Shown here piece by piece: positions 46,601 to 54,045 of a stretch of 64,000 nt of DNA. Location: positions 62,001 through 126,000 of the forward strand of contig NZ_CP017881.1 in NCBI RefSeq assembly GCF_002761295.1, in the 5' to 3' direction. Made by a program: the position numbers and the translations under genes. The notes beneath the pieces are model-generated. The model was not told the origin of the DNA. It searched no databases and saw only the letters and a list, made by a program, of their open reading frames with translations. The stretch is from Methanohalophilus portucalensis. Its GTDB lineage: Archaea; Halobacteriota; Methanosarcinia; Methanosarcinales; Methanosarcinaceae. Each line of letters opens with the position of its first letter. Position 1 is the first letter of the stretch.

Positions 46601-48465
46601 ATGTATCGGTAAGCCATACCGTAGATGAAATTAATCTTACAGCTATTCTTTCCTACCCGCAGGCAAGTATTACCATAAACAATTCTGCCTACAACGTTGG
46701 TAACGAAAAGACAGTCGCACTGCAAGACCCAGGAGAATCAACTGAGATAGCTATTGTTGTGACTGCCGAAGATCAGACAAGCACCAGCACATACAATGTC
46801 ACGGTGGAAAGAGCAGCAGTACCAACATACAATGTAACGTTCAATGTTACAGATGGAACCATACCAATTGAAGGGGCCCAGATTAACATTTCAGAGAATA
46901 CACTTACAACAAACGAATCGGGTATATCCAGTATCGATCTGATAAACGGAACCTATGATTATAATATAACAGCCAAAGGATATTATCCTGAAAACGGCAG
47001 TGTAACAGTGGAAGGTTCACCCGTTGAAATACAGGTCAACATGGATGCCATACCGGTTATCAGGGATGCCAGTGTAGGAATAACAGAGGGTAGTGTTGTT
47101 TTCTCATATGAATTCTATAATGAGACGGGTTCATTGTTTACATACGGTGATGCACTTGCAAGCCCCTATCTACTTAACAACACAAGTTCAACTGTGACCT
47201 TGGTGAATGAGTCTGGAGCATTGACGAATACCATTACTCTTGAAGAACTCGGTATTGATGCAGCTGGAAATGTTTCTTATCAGAATGTAACAGAGGTCGG
47301 AGAAACGTTCAACATTGCTAATATAATGCAATGGGGATATCCAACCAATATTACACTGAATCTGACAGGTGGACAGGGTGAATATAAATGGGTGCTAGAA
47401 GAGACCATTAACCTTACATCATCTGACATTGCTGCCTTCATGAAAATGGTAAGTACACCTCCTGATGGAGATCTTCTTGATGCTGCTGCAGGTTCGGACT
47501 TTATGGCAGTGCTCTTTACAAGGGACGGGGATCTCTATCATAAACAGATTGGAGCAGAGGAGACCTGGTCCTCTGAGATTCTTGTCAATAAATCTGCCAG
47601 TGAAGGAAAGATTGTTGTCGATAGCGGGGATAAAACACATGTGACTTATACCACAAACAACGGAACGATTGCCTACAGAACAATGGACAATGGCGGGTGG
47701 ACAGGTGCCCTCTACATAGGGTCCAATAATGCAGGCGAATGTTACTGGCCAGATGTAGATGTTGATTCAAGTAACGATCCACATATAATATATGTCGATA
47801 CAATGGGCGATACTGCTGGAACAAGAAATCAACCTGACCTTATGTATGCATCCCTGAACAATGACGAGTTCAACAAGGTGCTTTTGGCAAGTGGTAATTA
47901 TGATAGAGATTGGAAAATGGGGTCATATCCAGGAGAAAAACCTCCGCAAATAGCAATGGATGCTAACGATAATAGATATTACCTGTATCAATCAAGGTCA
48001 TATAGCCATGACATGTTTGTCGACCATTCTAGAAGAATCGATGTTGTAGGAGCCAACACTGAAAGCCTGGGATCGATCAGTAGCAATACCAATAGATTCG
48101 ATATCTATGATCTGAAAATCGTTGATTCCAAGCTCTATGCTCTCTACAGGGACGACGTCCATATAAAAGCCAATGAGATGAACATCGGTGCAGCTGGACA
48201 GATAACTTCACTCGTGGACAAGGTCGTCTTTGATGCAAGCTCTGCATACTCGCTGGATGTCGCATCGAGTGATATTGTCATCGGCAGCAAGGACGGAGAT
48301 AATCTGAGAGTCCATTACAACGGTATCCCGGAGACAGCCACTGAGATCAATGTCAAAGGAGATGCTGTCTCGATTGTGCATATGGGCGGAAGTTTCTATG
48401 CTGCTTACACGGACAATGAGGATGGTATCATCAAATTTGTAGAAATTCACGAACCCATCCTTTAA
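43684..48465 (+). CDS. Giant repeat-containing cell-surface lipoprotein
   Basis: The 1,593-residue protein has a lipoprotein signal (lipobox ISGC, Cys 33), an Asp/Glu/Asn-rich linker and a Gly/Ser stretch. A roughly 90-residue cadherin-like beta-sandwich (NAYLKNLSASKGDVDPSFDS ...) comes next. Residues 341-1126 are two near-identical 393-residue units and 1127-1235 the start of a third. Each unit contains an N-terminal beta domain (RDASVGITEGSVVFSYEF), a carboxypeptidase-regulatory-like domain (GSITGQVTNTSGAPLEDVFV), another cadherin-like domain (LGDLQVNPGTLDPAFDALE) and a PEGA-like beta domain. The last 350 residues look like a beta-propeller (HVTYTTNNGTIAYRT, DPHIIYVDT). Many NxS/T sequons suggest heavy N-glycosylation. 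It has no PGF-CTERM or C-terminal helix, so lipid anchoring is expected. Adhesion or envelope role inferred. Confidence 0.85.
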   Translation: MIQKKFPKNNLRDKNRLFLLTLVVTIFVMISGCADNFDDSNESVIVNNQTENQSDFESNDDENVTDTDSVQEKDDPEPDVKENDTFTIRVSSGGSGSSSKSSTPSVSVTPSGILEVDPMSVSNNTKINITVLYEVGESLNNGTVEMDIPSEFIVNNLTDIISISNNSTTVSENSKASYDANNVLSVENLNINKADFVNLTLTNYSVNSSGSYNFAASSMDTGKEMSDKVYATFTVYNDNAYLKNLSASKGDVDPSFDSTVYNYNTSVDYNVEQIDVKAILEDTKATLKVNDTTAASGDAATVTLNDPGTSTEIIIEVIAEDGETSKNYTINVSRSNSPSLRDASVGITEGSVVFSYEFYNETGSLFTYGDALASPYLLNNTSSTVTLVNESGALTDTITLEELGIDAAGNVSYQNVTEVGETFNIANIMQWGYPTNITLNLTGGQGEYTWSFNGTVDFNAGDINAFTLIIPGSITGQVTNTSGAPLEDVFVQIEDMEQYNASTNPSGIYIIERVPAGTYNVTAGIANYMSNTSESVVVNAAQPTTGVNFELISTDSTLGDLQVNPGTLDPAFDALETDYNVSVSHTVDEINLTAIPSYPQASITINNSAYNVGNEKTVSLQDPGESTEIAIVVAAEDQTNTSTYNVTVERAAVPTYNVTFNVTDGTIPIEGAQINISENTLTTNESGISSIDLINGTYDYNITAKGYYPENGSVTVEGLPVEIQVNMDAIPVIRDASVGITEGSVVFSYEFYNETGSLFTYGDALASPYLLNNTSSTVTLMNESGTLTDKITFKELGVDTVGNVSYQNVTEVGETFNIANVMQWGYPTNITLNLTGGQGEYTWSFNETVDFNAGDINAFTSIIPGSITGQVTNTSGAPLEDVFVQIEDMEQYNASTNPSGIYIIERVPAGTYNVTAGIADYMSNTSESVVVNAAQPTTGVNFELISTDSTLGDLQVNPGTLDPAFDALETDYNVSVSHTVDEINLTAILSYPQASITINNSAYNVGNEKTVALQDPGESTEIAIVVTAEDQTSTSTYNVTVERAAVPTYNVTFNVTDGTIPIEGAQINISENTLTTNESGISSIDLINGTYDYNITAKGYYPENGSVTVEGSPVEIQVNMDAIPVIRDASVGITEGSVVFSYEFYNETGSLFTYGDALASPYLLNNTSSTVTLVNESGALTNTITLEELGIDAAGNVSYQNVTEVGETFNIANIMQWGYPTNITLNLTGGQGEYKWVLEETINLTSSDIAAFMKMVSTPPDGDLLDAAAGSDFMAVLFTRDGDLYHKQIGAEETWSSEILVNKSASEGKIVVDSGDKTHVTYTTNNGTIAYRTMDNGGWTGALYIGSNNAGECYWPDVDVDSSNDPHIIYVDTMGDTAGTRNQPDLMYASLNNDEFNKVLLASGNYDRDWKMGSYPGEKPPQIAMDANDNRYYLYQSRSYSHDMFVDHSRRIDVVGANTESLGSISSNTNRFDIYDLKIVDSKLYALYRDDVHIKANEMNIGAAGQITSLVDKVVFDASSAYSLDVASSDIVIGSKDGDNLRVHYNGIPETATEINVKGDAVSIVHMGGSFYAAYTDNEDGIIKFVEIHEPIL
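44703..47385 (+). repeat. Tandem 1,179-bp repeat, two full copies and a partial third
   Basis: The junction sequence CAGGGATGCCAGTGTAGG occurs at 44703, 45882 and 47061, exactly 1,179 bp (393 codons) apart each time. Copies 1 and 2 are nearly identical at the DNA level over their whole length. Copy 3 is cut after about 325 bp, where the frame passes into the unrelated C-terminal domain. Confidence 0.95.
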
Positions 48466-48473
48466 ATATGCAA

Positions 48474-48506
48474 ATAACCCCATGAAGATGGGGTTATCTT
48501 TTTTTT
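48474..48506 (+). terminator. Strong terminator after the giant lipoprotein gene
   Basis: ATAACCCC (48474-48481) and GGGGTTAT (48490-48497) form a perfect eight-base-pair stem with an eight-base loop, followed by CTTTTTTTT. It lies nine bases after the stop codon. Confidence 0.85.
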
Positions 48507-49511
48507 GAGAAACATCATCTATTTCAGTACTTAGCTATTCTTTGAATCTTATATTCATTGGGTTTTTCTAATATTTATCTTGCAGTCGCCCTGGGTGTAA
48601 TTATAGAATCGATAGCAATGGAAATTTTGAATGTAAAATATTATTCCCTTACACCTCATAAATAAGGAGTATTTTGCGTGTATGGATAATGCCAGTTAAC
48701 TGGGAGCATTCTTACATAATTCAACCGAATGCGAAAACTTCGCATGCACCTGTTTGCTTGATTTTTCCGACTATGACGATTATGACAGTTTATTTGAATT
48801 CATAAATCTGTCATTCCTAAATCAAAAAGTTCAAAAAATTAATTTTTTCATATCTTTCTGTCGCTGAGATACAACATCGTGTGGCTGTGCCACACTCAAA
48901 CTGGAAAAGCCGCAAGTGGAAAAGGAGGGCGGAATTGCTATAACATTTTTTTAGCATTTTTGAAAATTATGTATTGCTTTATATGGTTCGTTTTGGAAAA
49001 TGGGTTGAAGCGAATCGCTAAATTATTTATAATTTAGTTTCTTCCTGCAAAACTACAAAAAGGGTACAATAGCCATACGTGTCTTCTGTATAGGTACGAC
49101 TTTAGATTTCAAATTCAATGATACTTTGATGTATATGGCGGCAACTAACATAATGCACATTTTTCTTTCCACTAAATTCCTTCACTGTACAATGAATATC
49201 CTTGCATCACCTGATGCTGCTATCTCTCCAATTATAAAATTGTATTATTATATATAATTCACTTAAATGTATTTACCTCTTCATGTATATACGGAATGTC
49301 TCCTGGCAATGATTTTCCAGTATGTATGTCTGGAAACATTTAAATTATATTAATTAGATTCTATTACACGGATTTATTTATATTAATATATTAAGGGGAG
49401 ATATTCAAGTAAACTAACTAGATAAAGGAACTGAAACACAGTTACTTAGATTTTCAATATCAAGCAATTTAATGACGTGAATTTTCATATGAATAAAGTA
49501 AGGTGAATTAT
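48507..49511. other. 1.0-kb AT-rich gap between the two surface-protein loci
   Basis: No intact gene is visible. It contains an apparent decayed ORF at 48700-48960 and a small perfect hairpin GTGTGG-CTGT-GCCACA (48879-48895 region). Towards the right it becomes very AT-rich (49330-49400, including TTATTTATATTAATATATTAA), which is the likely promoter of the five-gene surface operon, with a leader of about 110 bases before the ATG at 49512. Confidence 0.65.
48700..48960 (+). pseudogene. Possible decayed protein-coding remnant
   Basis: The frame starting at 48700 is open for 55 codons and reads like protein (LGAFLHNSTECENF, CLLDFSDYDDYDSLFEFINL). After a TGA at 48865 the same frame continues with plausible coding sequence (TTSCGCATLKLEKPQVEKEG) to a TAG. 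There is no start codon or ribosome site ahead, and a stop codon precedes it. I do not recognise the family, and a transposase remnant is one possibility. Confidence 0.3.
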
Positions 49512-52500
49512 ATGTACGGACAAAATTTAAAATCTATAACAAAACAAAAATCGATATTATTGCCACTGTTGATTGTGACCTTGGTGGTCATGATGACGGG
49601 TGTGGCAGGTGCTACAGTATATGAGATACAACCTGCATATGAACTAATTAATGATGGTGATGTTGCACCAGCAGACAGTGATTTCATTCCGGTGATTGGT
49701 TTCAATCTTAACTCAACAGATGGTGAAATACTTGAATCTGTATCTTTCACTATTGAAGATACCGGGACGGGAGTGAAGAATTCTGATTTTGTTGAAGTAG
49801 CTTTGTTCAATTCAACTGACACAACCTTCAGTGGTGATGACCAAAAGATAGGAAACACAGGTTCGAGTGGTATATCGATTGGTTCTCCTACCAACATAGG
49901 TTCCAATACAGAGATTATATCTGATAGATCTGAAATGCGTTATTTTATAGCTATTAAAACAAACTCAAGCTGGTCTGATTCTGACCCTGCGGATTCAATA
50001 AAGGTCAGTGTTGCTTCAGGAACCTCTACTTATTTTATAAGTATTGATAATGTAGAGGCTACTGCCCTTACTGGAACAAATGTATTAACTGCAGATACAA
50101 CACCTCCAGATGTTGATCTTTCTTATAATCTTACTAGGCCTGTTAAAGACTCAGATACTTTGAATATTACTGCAGACTTCAATGAATCAATTGATACAAA
50201 TCCATCGATTTCTATTGATACTACTGGTGATGATCTCTCTTCTGCATCCATGTCTGGAAGTGGAGAAATTTGGTACTATGAGTATGATGTTCCGGCTGAC
50301 AGTAATGGTATCGCAACTGTAACAATTGATGCTGTAGATCCTGCAGGCAATTCCAATAATGTTGCTACAAACAATATCTTTAAAATTGATAATGAAGTGC
50401 CTGCTTTGACCCTTGACACAATTGTTGACGGTAACGAGTTTGCTGACAATACAGTCTGGATCAACGGTACTTTCTCTGATGACATCTCTAATATCAGTAA
50501 CAACACCCTTGTAATTACCGTCAATGATACTTCTTATGATTACACTGATATCGGTGGTGCATCCAACATAAGTTCATCTGCCTACAACTTCAGTCTCAGT
50601 CTTGGAGATGCTGATCATACTGTAAATGTTTCAGTTTCTGATGAAGCTGGTAACACCAATACCACTGACACTATCGACTTCTCCACCGATACCGAGGGAC
50701 CAGTAATCGAACTTGACAGTATCAGTGAAGGTCAAAACCTCACAGATAGCATAGTCTGGATCAACGGTACTTACAGCGACAATGTAGTTGGAGTTGACAA
50801 CAGTACGCTTGTCATTTCAGTCAACAATACTGAGACATCTTTCGACAGCATGCTGAATGATACGGGTACATTCAATTACTCACTGTCTCTTCCGGATGGC
50901 GACCACAATGTCACAATTGATGTAGATGACAATGTTGGTAATGCTGCAACACAAGTTCTGGCAAACTTCACTGTTGATGCTACAAAACCCACTCTGACCC
51001 TTGACACAATTGTTGAAGGTGACGAGTTTAATTACAGTACAGTCTGGATTAACGGTACCTTCTCTGATGGTATTACTGGTATCAATAACAGTACCCTTGA
51101 GATTCTGGTCAACGGCTCCACGATTGACTCGTCTGTAAGTGAAGAAGGTATTTACAATGCCTCTATAACTCTTCCAGATGATGAACACAATGTCACCGTC
51201 TCCATCGATGACTATGCTGGTAACACCAAAACCACTGACACTATCGACTTCTCCACCGATACCGAGGGACCAGTAATCGAACTTGACAGTATCAGTGAAG
51301 GTCAAAACCTCACAGATAGCATAGTCTGGATCAACGGTACTTACAGCGACAATGTAGTTGGAGTTGATAACAGTACGCTTGTCATTTCAGTCAACAATAC
51401 TGAGACATCTTTCGACAGCATGCTGAATGATACGGGTACATTCAATTACTCACTGTCTCTTCCGGATGGCGACCACAATGTCACAATTGATGTAGATGAC
51501 AATGTTGGTAATGCTGCAACACAAGTTCTGGCAAACTTCACTGTTGATGCTACAAAACCCACTCTGACCCTTGACACAATTGTTGAAGGTGACGAGTTTA
51601 ATTACAGTACAGTCTGGATTAACGGTACCTTCTCTGATGGTATTACTGGTATCAATAACAGTACCCTTGAGATTCTGGTCAACGGCTCCACGATTGACTC
51701 GTCTGTAAGTGAAGAAGGTATTTACAATGCCTCTATAACTCTTCCAGATGATGAACACAATGTCACCGTCTCCATCGATGACTATGCTGGTAACACCAAT
51801 ACAACCAGTCTTGTCAACTTCTCCACCGATACCACAGCACCCGATGCAATCACCGGTGTGACAGTTGAAGACATAAAGAACACAGATGAAAGTCTGACTG
51901 TAAGTTGGGATGCAAGTGATGCGTCTGACTTTGGCAACTACAACATCTACATCAGCACAGAGAAAATCACTGATGTCTCAGAGATGACCCCTGAAGCAAC
52001 TGTTGCTGATAATACCACAACACAGACTTCTCTGACCACAATAGGTGGAATATCTATTGAAGATGGTGTGGACTACTATGTGGCTGTGGCTGCAAACGAC
52101 ACTCTCGGCAACCAGAACAACACGGTGACCGATGCAGGACCTGTCAAGTCATTTGCAGACATGGATCTGGAACTTGATGAAGGATGGAACCTAGTTTCCA
52201 CACCTGTCAGGTTGAATAACTCCAGTACCGAGGATGTGTTTGGTGACAGATATGTATTCTATTATGATGCTACAGAAGCAAACTGGATTTATCCTGAAAA
52301 CATCGAACCTTGCAGAGGATACTGGGTATTCAGTGAAAGTTCAGGAATAGATTCTGTCAACCTTAAATTTGAATACATGCCTGTTGATGACAGTGTATCA
52401 AAGGCTCCTCCGACGCAGTCTCTTGCTGAAGGATGGAACATGATAGGTCATACCAGTACATCAGAAATGCCGGTAATTTTTGCTCTGGAATCTTTGGAGG

Positions 52501-52751
52501 ATATTAGTTATGAAACTGGATTTAGCTATTATGCATATTCTCCTCAGGAGTCTATATCTGTAACACCCTATTACAGCAACCTCCTTATGTATTCTGATGG
52601 AAGATGGGATAGATATGCAAACTTTGAATTTTTCAATTTCAATGATTTTGAATATATGAACCCTGGCGATGGTTACTGGATATTCATGAAAGAAAACAAG
52701 ACCTATGCAGCCATTGATAACTACTATAGGGAAGAGCAGAACATAAATTAA
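49512..52751 (+). CDS. Secreted Ig-like repeat surface protein with fibronectin-like and GWN modules
   Basis: The 1,079-residue protein has a signal peptide (LPLLIVTLVVMMTGVAGA) and a beta-rich N-terminal domain to about residue 190. Successive Ig-like domains of about 95 residues follow, each with a TLDTIVEGDEF or ELDSISEGQN start and a VWINGTFSD or VWINGTYSD core. After these come a fibronectin type III-like domain (DAITGVTVEDIKNTDESLTVSW) and a C-terminal module with two GWN repeats (LDEGWNLVSTPV, LAEGWNMIGHTS). It has no C-terminal membrane helix or PGF motif. The ATG at 49512 follows a GGTGA site, and GTG at 49503 is in frame upstream. Sequons are frequent. Confidence 0.85.
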   Translation: MYGQNLKSITKQKSILLPLLIVTLVVMMTGVAGATVYEIQPAYELINDGDVAPADSDFIPVIGFNLNSTDGEILESVSFTIEDTGTGVKNSDFVEVALFNSTDTTFSGDDQKIGNTGSSGISIGSPTNIGSNTEIISDRSEMRYFIAIKTNSSWSDSDPADSIKVSVASGTSTYFISIDNVEATALTGTNVLTADTTPPDVDLSYNLTRPVKDSDTLNITADFNESIDTNPSISIDTTGDDLSSASMSGSGEIWYYEYDVPADSNGIATVTIDAVDPAGNSNNVATNNIFKIDNEVPALTLDTIVDGNEFADNTVWINGTFSDDISNISNNTLVITVNDTSYDYTDIGGASNISSSAYNFSLSLGDADHTVNVSVSDEAGNTNTTDTIDFSTDTEGPVIELDSISEGQNLTDSIVWINGTYSDNVVGVDNSTLVISVNNTETSFDSMLNDTGTFNYSLSLPDGDHNVTIDVDDNVGNAATQVLANFTVDATKPTLTLDTIVEGDEFNYSTVWINGTFSDGITGINNSTLEILVNGSTIDSSVSEEGIYNASITLPDDEHNVTVSIDDYAGNTKTTDTIDFSTDTEGPVIELDSISEGQNLTDSIVWINGTYSDNVVGVDNSTLVISVNNTETSFDSMLNDTGTFNYSLSLPDGDHNVTIDVDDNVGNAATQVLANFTVDATKPTLTLDTIVEGDEFNYSTVWINGTFSDGITGINNSTLEILVNGSTIDSSVSEEGIYNASITLPDDEHNVTVSIDDYAGNTNTTSLVNFSTDTTAPDAITGVTVEDIKNTDESLTVSWDASDASDFGNYNIYISTEKITDVSEMTPEATVADNTTTQTSLTTIGGISIEDGVDYYVAVAANDTLGNQNNTVTDAGPVKSFADMDLELDEGWNLVSTPVRLNNSSTEDVFGDRYVFYYDATEANWIYPENIEPCRGYWVFSESSGIDSVNLKFEYMPVDDSVSKAPPTQSLAEGWNMIGHTSTSEMPVIFALESLEDISYETGFSYYAYSPQESISVTPYYSNLLMYSDGRWDRYANFEFFNFNDFEYMNPGDGYWIFMKENKTYAAIDNYYREEQNIN
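50671..51810 (+). repeat. Tandem 570-bp repeat, two near-identical copies
   Basis: CTATCGACTTCTCCACCGAT starts at 50671 and again at 51241, and the diverged equivalent starts at 51811, so the unit is 570 bp (190 codons, two Ig-like domains). The copies differ at very few positions, for example GACAACAG versus GATAACAG near 50796 and 51366. They lie inside the 1,079-residue surface protein gene. Confidence 0.93.
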
Positions 52752-52760
52752 AACCATTTA

Positions 52761-52780
52761 ACTGGCGCAGATGCGCCAGT
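52761..52780 (+). terminator. Perfect hairpin between the first two genes of the surface operon
   Basis: ACTGGCGCA and TGCGCCAGT form a perfect nine-base-pair inverted repeat, nine bases after the stop codon, followed by TTCATTTATTTT. The next ribosome site (AGGAGATA) is 13 bases further on. It could be a partial terminator, setting a lower level for the downstream genes, or an RNA processing or stability element. Confidence 0.55.
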
Positions 52781-52803
52781 TTCATTTATTTTAGGAGATA
52801 ATT

Positions 52804-53463
52804 ATGGTCAATAAATTAAGGAAAATATCCATTATCCTTTTTATATCAGTTTCTCTTCTTTTAATGGGAATATCTGTAGTTTTAGCAATGCCTTCAATAC
52901 CCATGTCTGTTGATGGTAATATCACGATTGATAATGAACCAGCTCCTGTCGGTACTATTGTTACAGCTGAAATAGATGGGGAAACGGTAGACAAATATGT
53001 TGTCCAGGACGATGGATGGTACATGTTGACAATTGAAGGTGAAGCAGAGGATTCGGGCAAAACAATTGAATTTTTTATAAATGATAAAAACACGGGGATA
53101 ACTGAAAATTGGGAATCGGGTTCGAATCTAAAAATTGATTTGGCAATATCTTCTGATATTTCTGACAGTAAATCTTCTTCATCGTCATCGTTCTCTAATT
53201 CGTATAATAATGACTCATATACTAATACTACATCAGAAAATACTTCAGAAAATGAAAGGCTTAATAACTCTCCATCTTCTGGCAATCAAAATGTAGAATT
53301 ATCTGAAGAATCTGACTCTGAATATAAGTCTAATGATACTTCCAATCTTAATGAATCAAATAATAATTCATCTTTATCAAAGGAAACTCCTGGATTTGTC
53401 ACAGTCAGCTGCATACTAACTTTGGTTATACTTTACATTATAAATATGTATAAGAGGGAATGA
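52804..53463 (+). CDS. PGF-CTERM-anchored small surface protein
   Basis: The 219-residue protein has a signal peptide (IILFISVSLLLMGISVVLA) and a roughly 90-residue beta domain (DGNITIDNEPAPVGTIVTAEI ... KTIEFFINDKNTG). A long Ser/Asn/Glu/Thr-rich linker probably carries glycans. The C-terminal sorting signal is TPGF, then a hydrophobic helix and NMYKRE. The PGF motif plus helix plus basic tail is the archaeosortase A substrate pattern. The beta domain recurs in the next two proteins. It has an AGGAG site and follows a hairpin. Confidence 0.8.
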   Translation: MVNKLRKISIILFISVSLLLMGISVVLAMPSIPMSVDGNITIDNEPAPVGTIVTAEIDGETVDKYVVQDDGWYMLTIEGEAEDSGKTIEFFINDKNTGITENWESGSNLKIDLAISSDISDSKSSSSSSFSNSYNNDSYTNTTSENTSENERLNNSPSSGNQNVELSEESDSEYKSNDTSNLNESNNNSSLSKETPGFVTVSCILTLVILYIINMYKRE

Positions 53464-53466
53464 TAT

Positions 53467-54045
53467 ATGCATTCAAACTACCGAGATTTAAACAAATTGT
53501 TTTTTACGATTCTGATATCATTATCTTTACTATCGATGCCGGTTACTGCAGAAGGAATACCTCCGCTTCCCAATGCATTCAGTGGGAATGTCACATTAAA
53601 TGGTAATGAAGCTCCTGCTGGCACAGAAATAAATGCATATATAGATTATCAGAATGACACGAATCCAGATGGCTCTTTCATAGTTTCTACCCCTGGTTAT
53701 TACAAATTATCTGTACAGGGGAACTCTGAGGACCATAAAAAGGATATTACGTTTATAATTAATAATTCTTCTGCAGTACAAACGGCAGAATTCAATATAT
53801 ATAGTCCTCCTCCACTAGATCTAGACCTCTCAACTAAGGGTGATAGTATAAGGAAATCCTCCGAAAATAGTTCGATGTTTAATAATATTACCACCCCAGA
53901 GGAAAAAGAGTTAACTAATAATTCTGAAAACAATTCTTCCTCAAATGTTTCAGAATCCCTAGATAGCCTTTCGATTTGGTTAATCTGTAGTTTGCTTGGA
54001 GTTGCTTTTGTAGTGGTTAAATTTGGACGTAAAGGTGGGATTTAA
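53467..54045 (+). CDS. Small surface protein with C-terminal membrane anchor, paralogue of its neighbour
   Basis: The 192-residue protein has a signal peptide (FFTILISLSLLSMPVTA) and the same beta domain as the preceding gene (FSGNVTLNGNEAPAGTEINAYI ... KDITFIINNSSAV). An Asn/Ser/Glu linker follows, then a C-terminal helix (IWLICSLLGVAFVVVKFGRK). Unlike its neighbour it lacks the PGF motif, so it may stay as a membrane-anchored protein. The stop overlaps the next ATG (TAATG). Confidence 0.75.
   Translation: MHSNYRDLNKLFFTILISLSLLSMPVTAEGIPPLPNAFSGNVTLNGNEAPAGTEINAYIDYQNDTNPDGSFIVSTPGYYKLSVQGNSEDHKKDITFIINNSSAVQTAEFNIYSPPPLDLDLSTKGDSIRKSSENSSMFNNITTPEEKELTNNSENNSSSNVSESLDSLSIWLICSLLGVAFVVVKFGRKGGI

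Noticed and set aside
48879-48896. Hairpin GTGTGG/GCCACA-type as a riboswitch
   Set aside because: It is short, lies far from any start codon and matches no riboswitch core known to me. It is noted only as part of the gene-free gap.
50880-51758. Antisense ORFs of 141 and 102 residues with the same C-terminus
   Set aside because: Shadows of the 570-bp sense repeat, with no start signals.
44703-51810. CRISPR array or phage tail-fibre repeats as an explanation for the repeats
   Set aside because: The units are 570 and 1,179 bp, in frame and coding, without spacers or cas genes. No phage structural genes are nearby.
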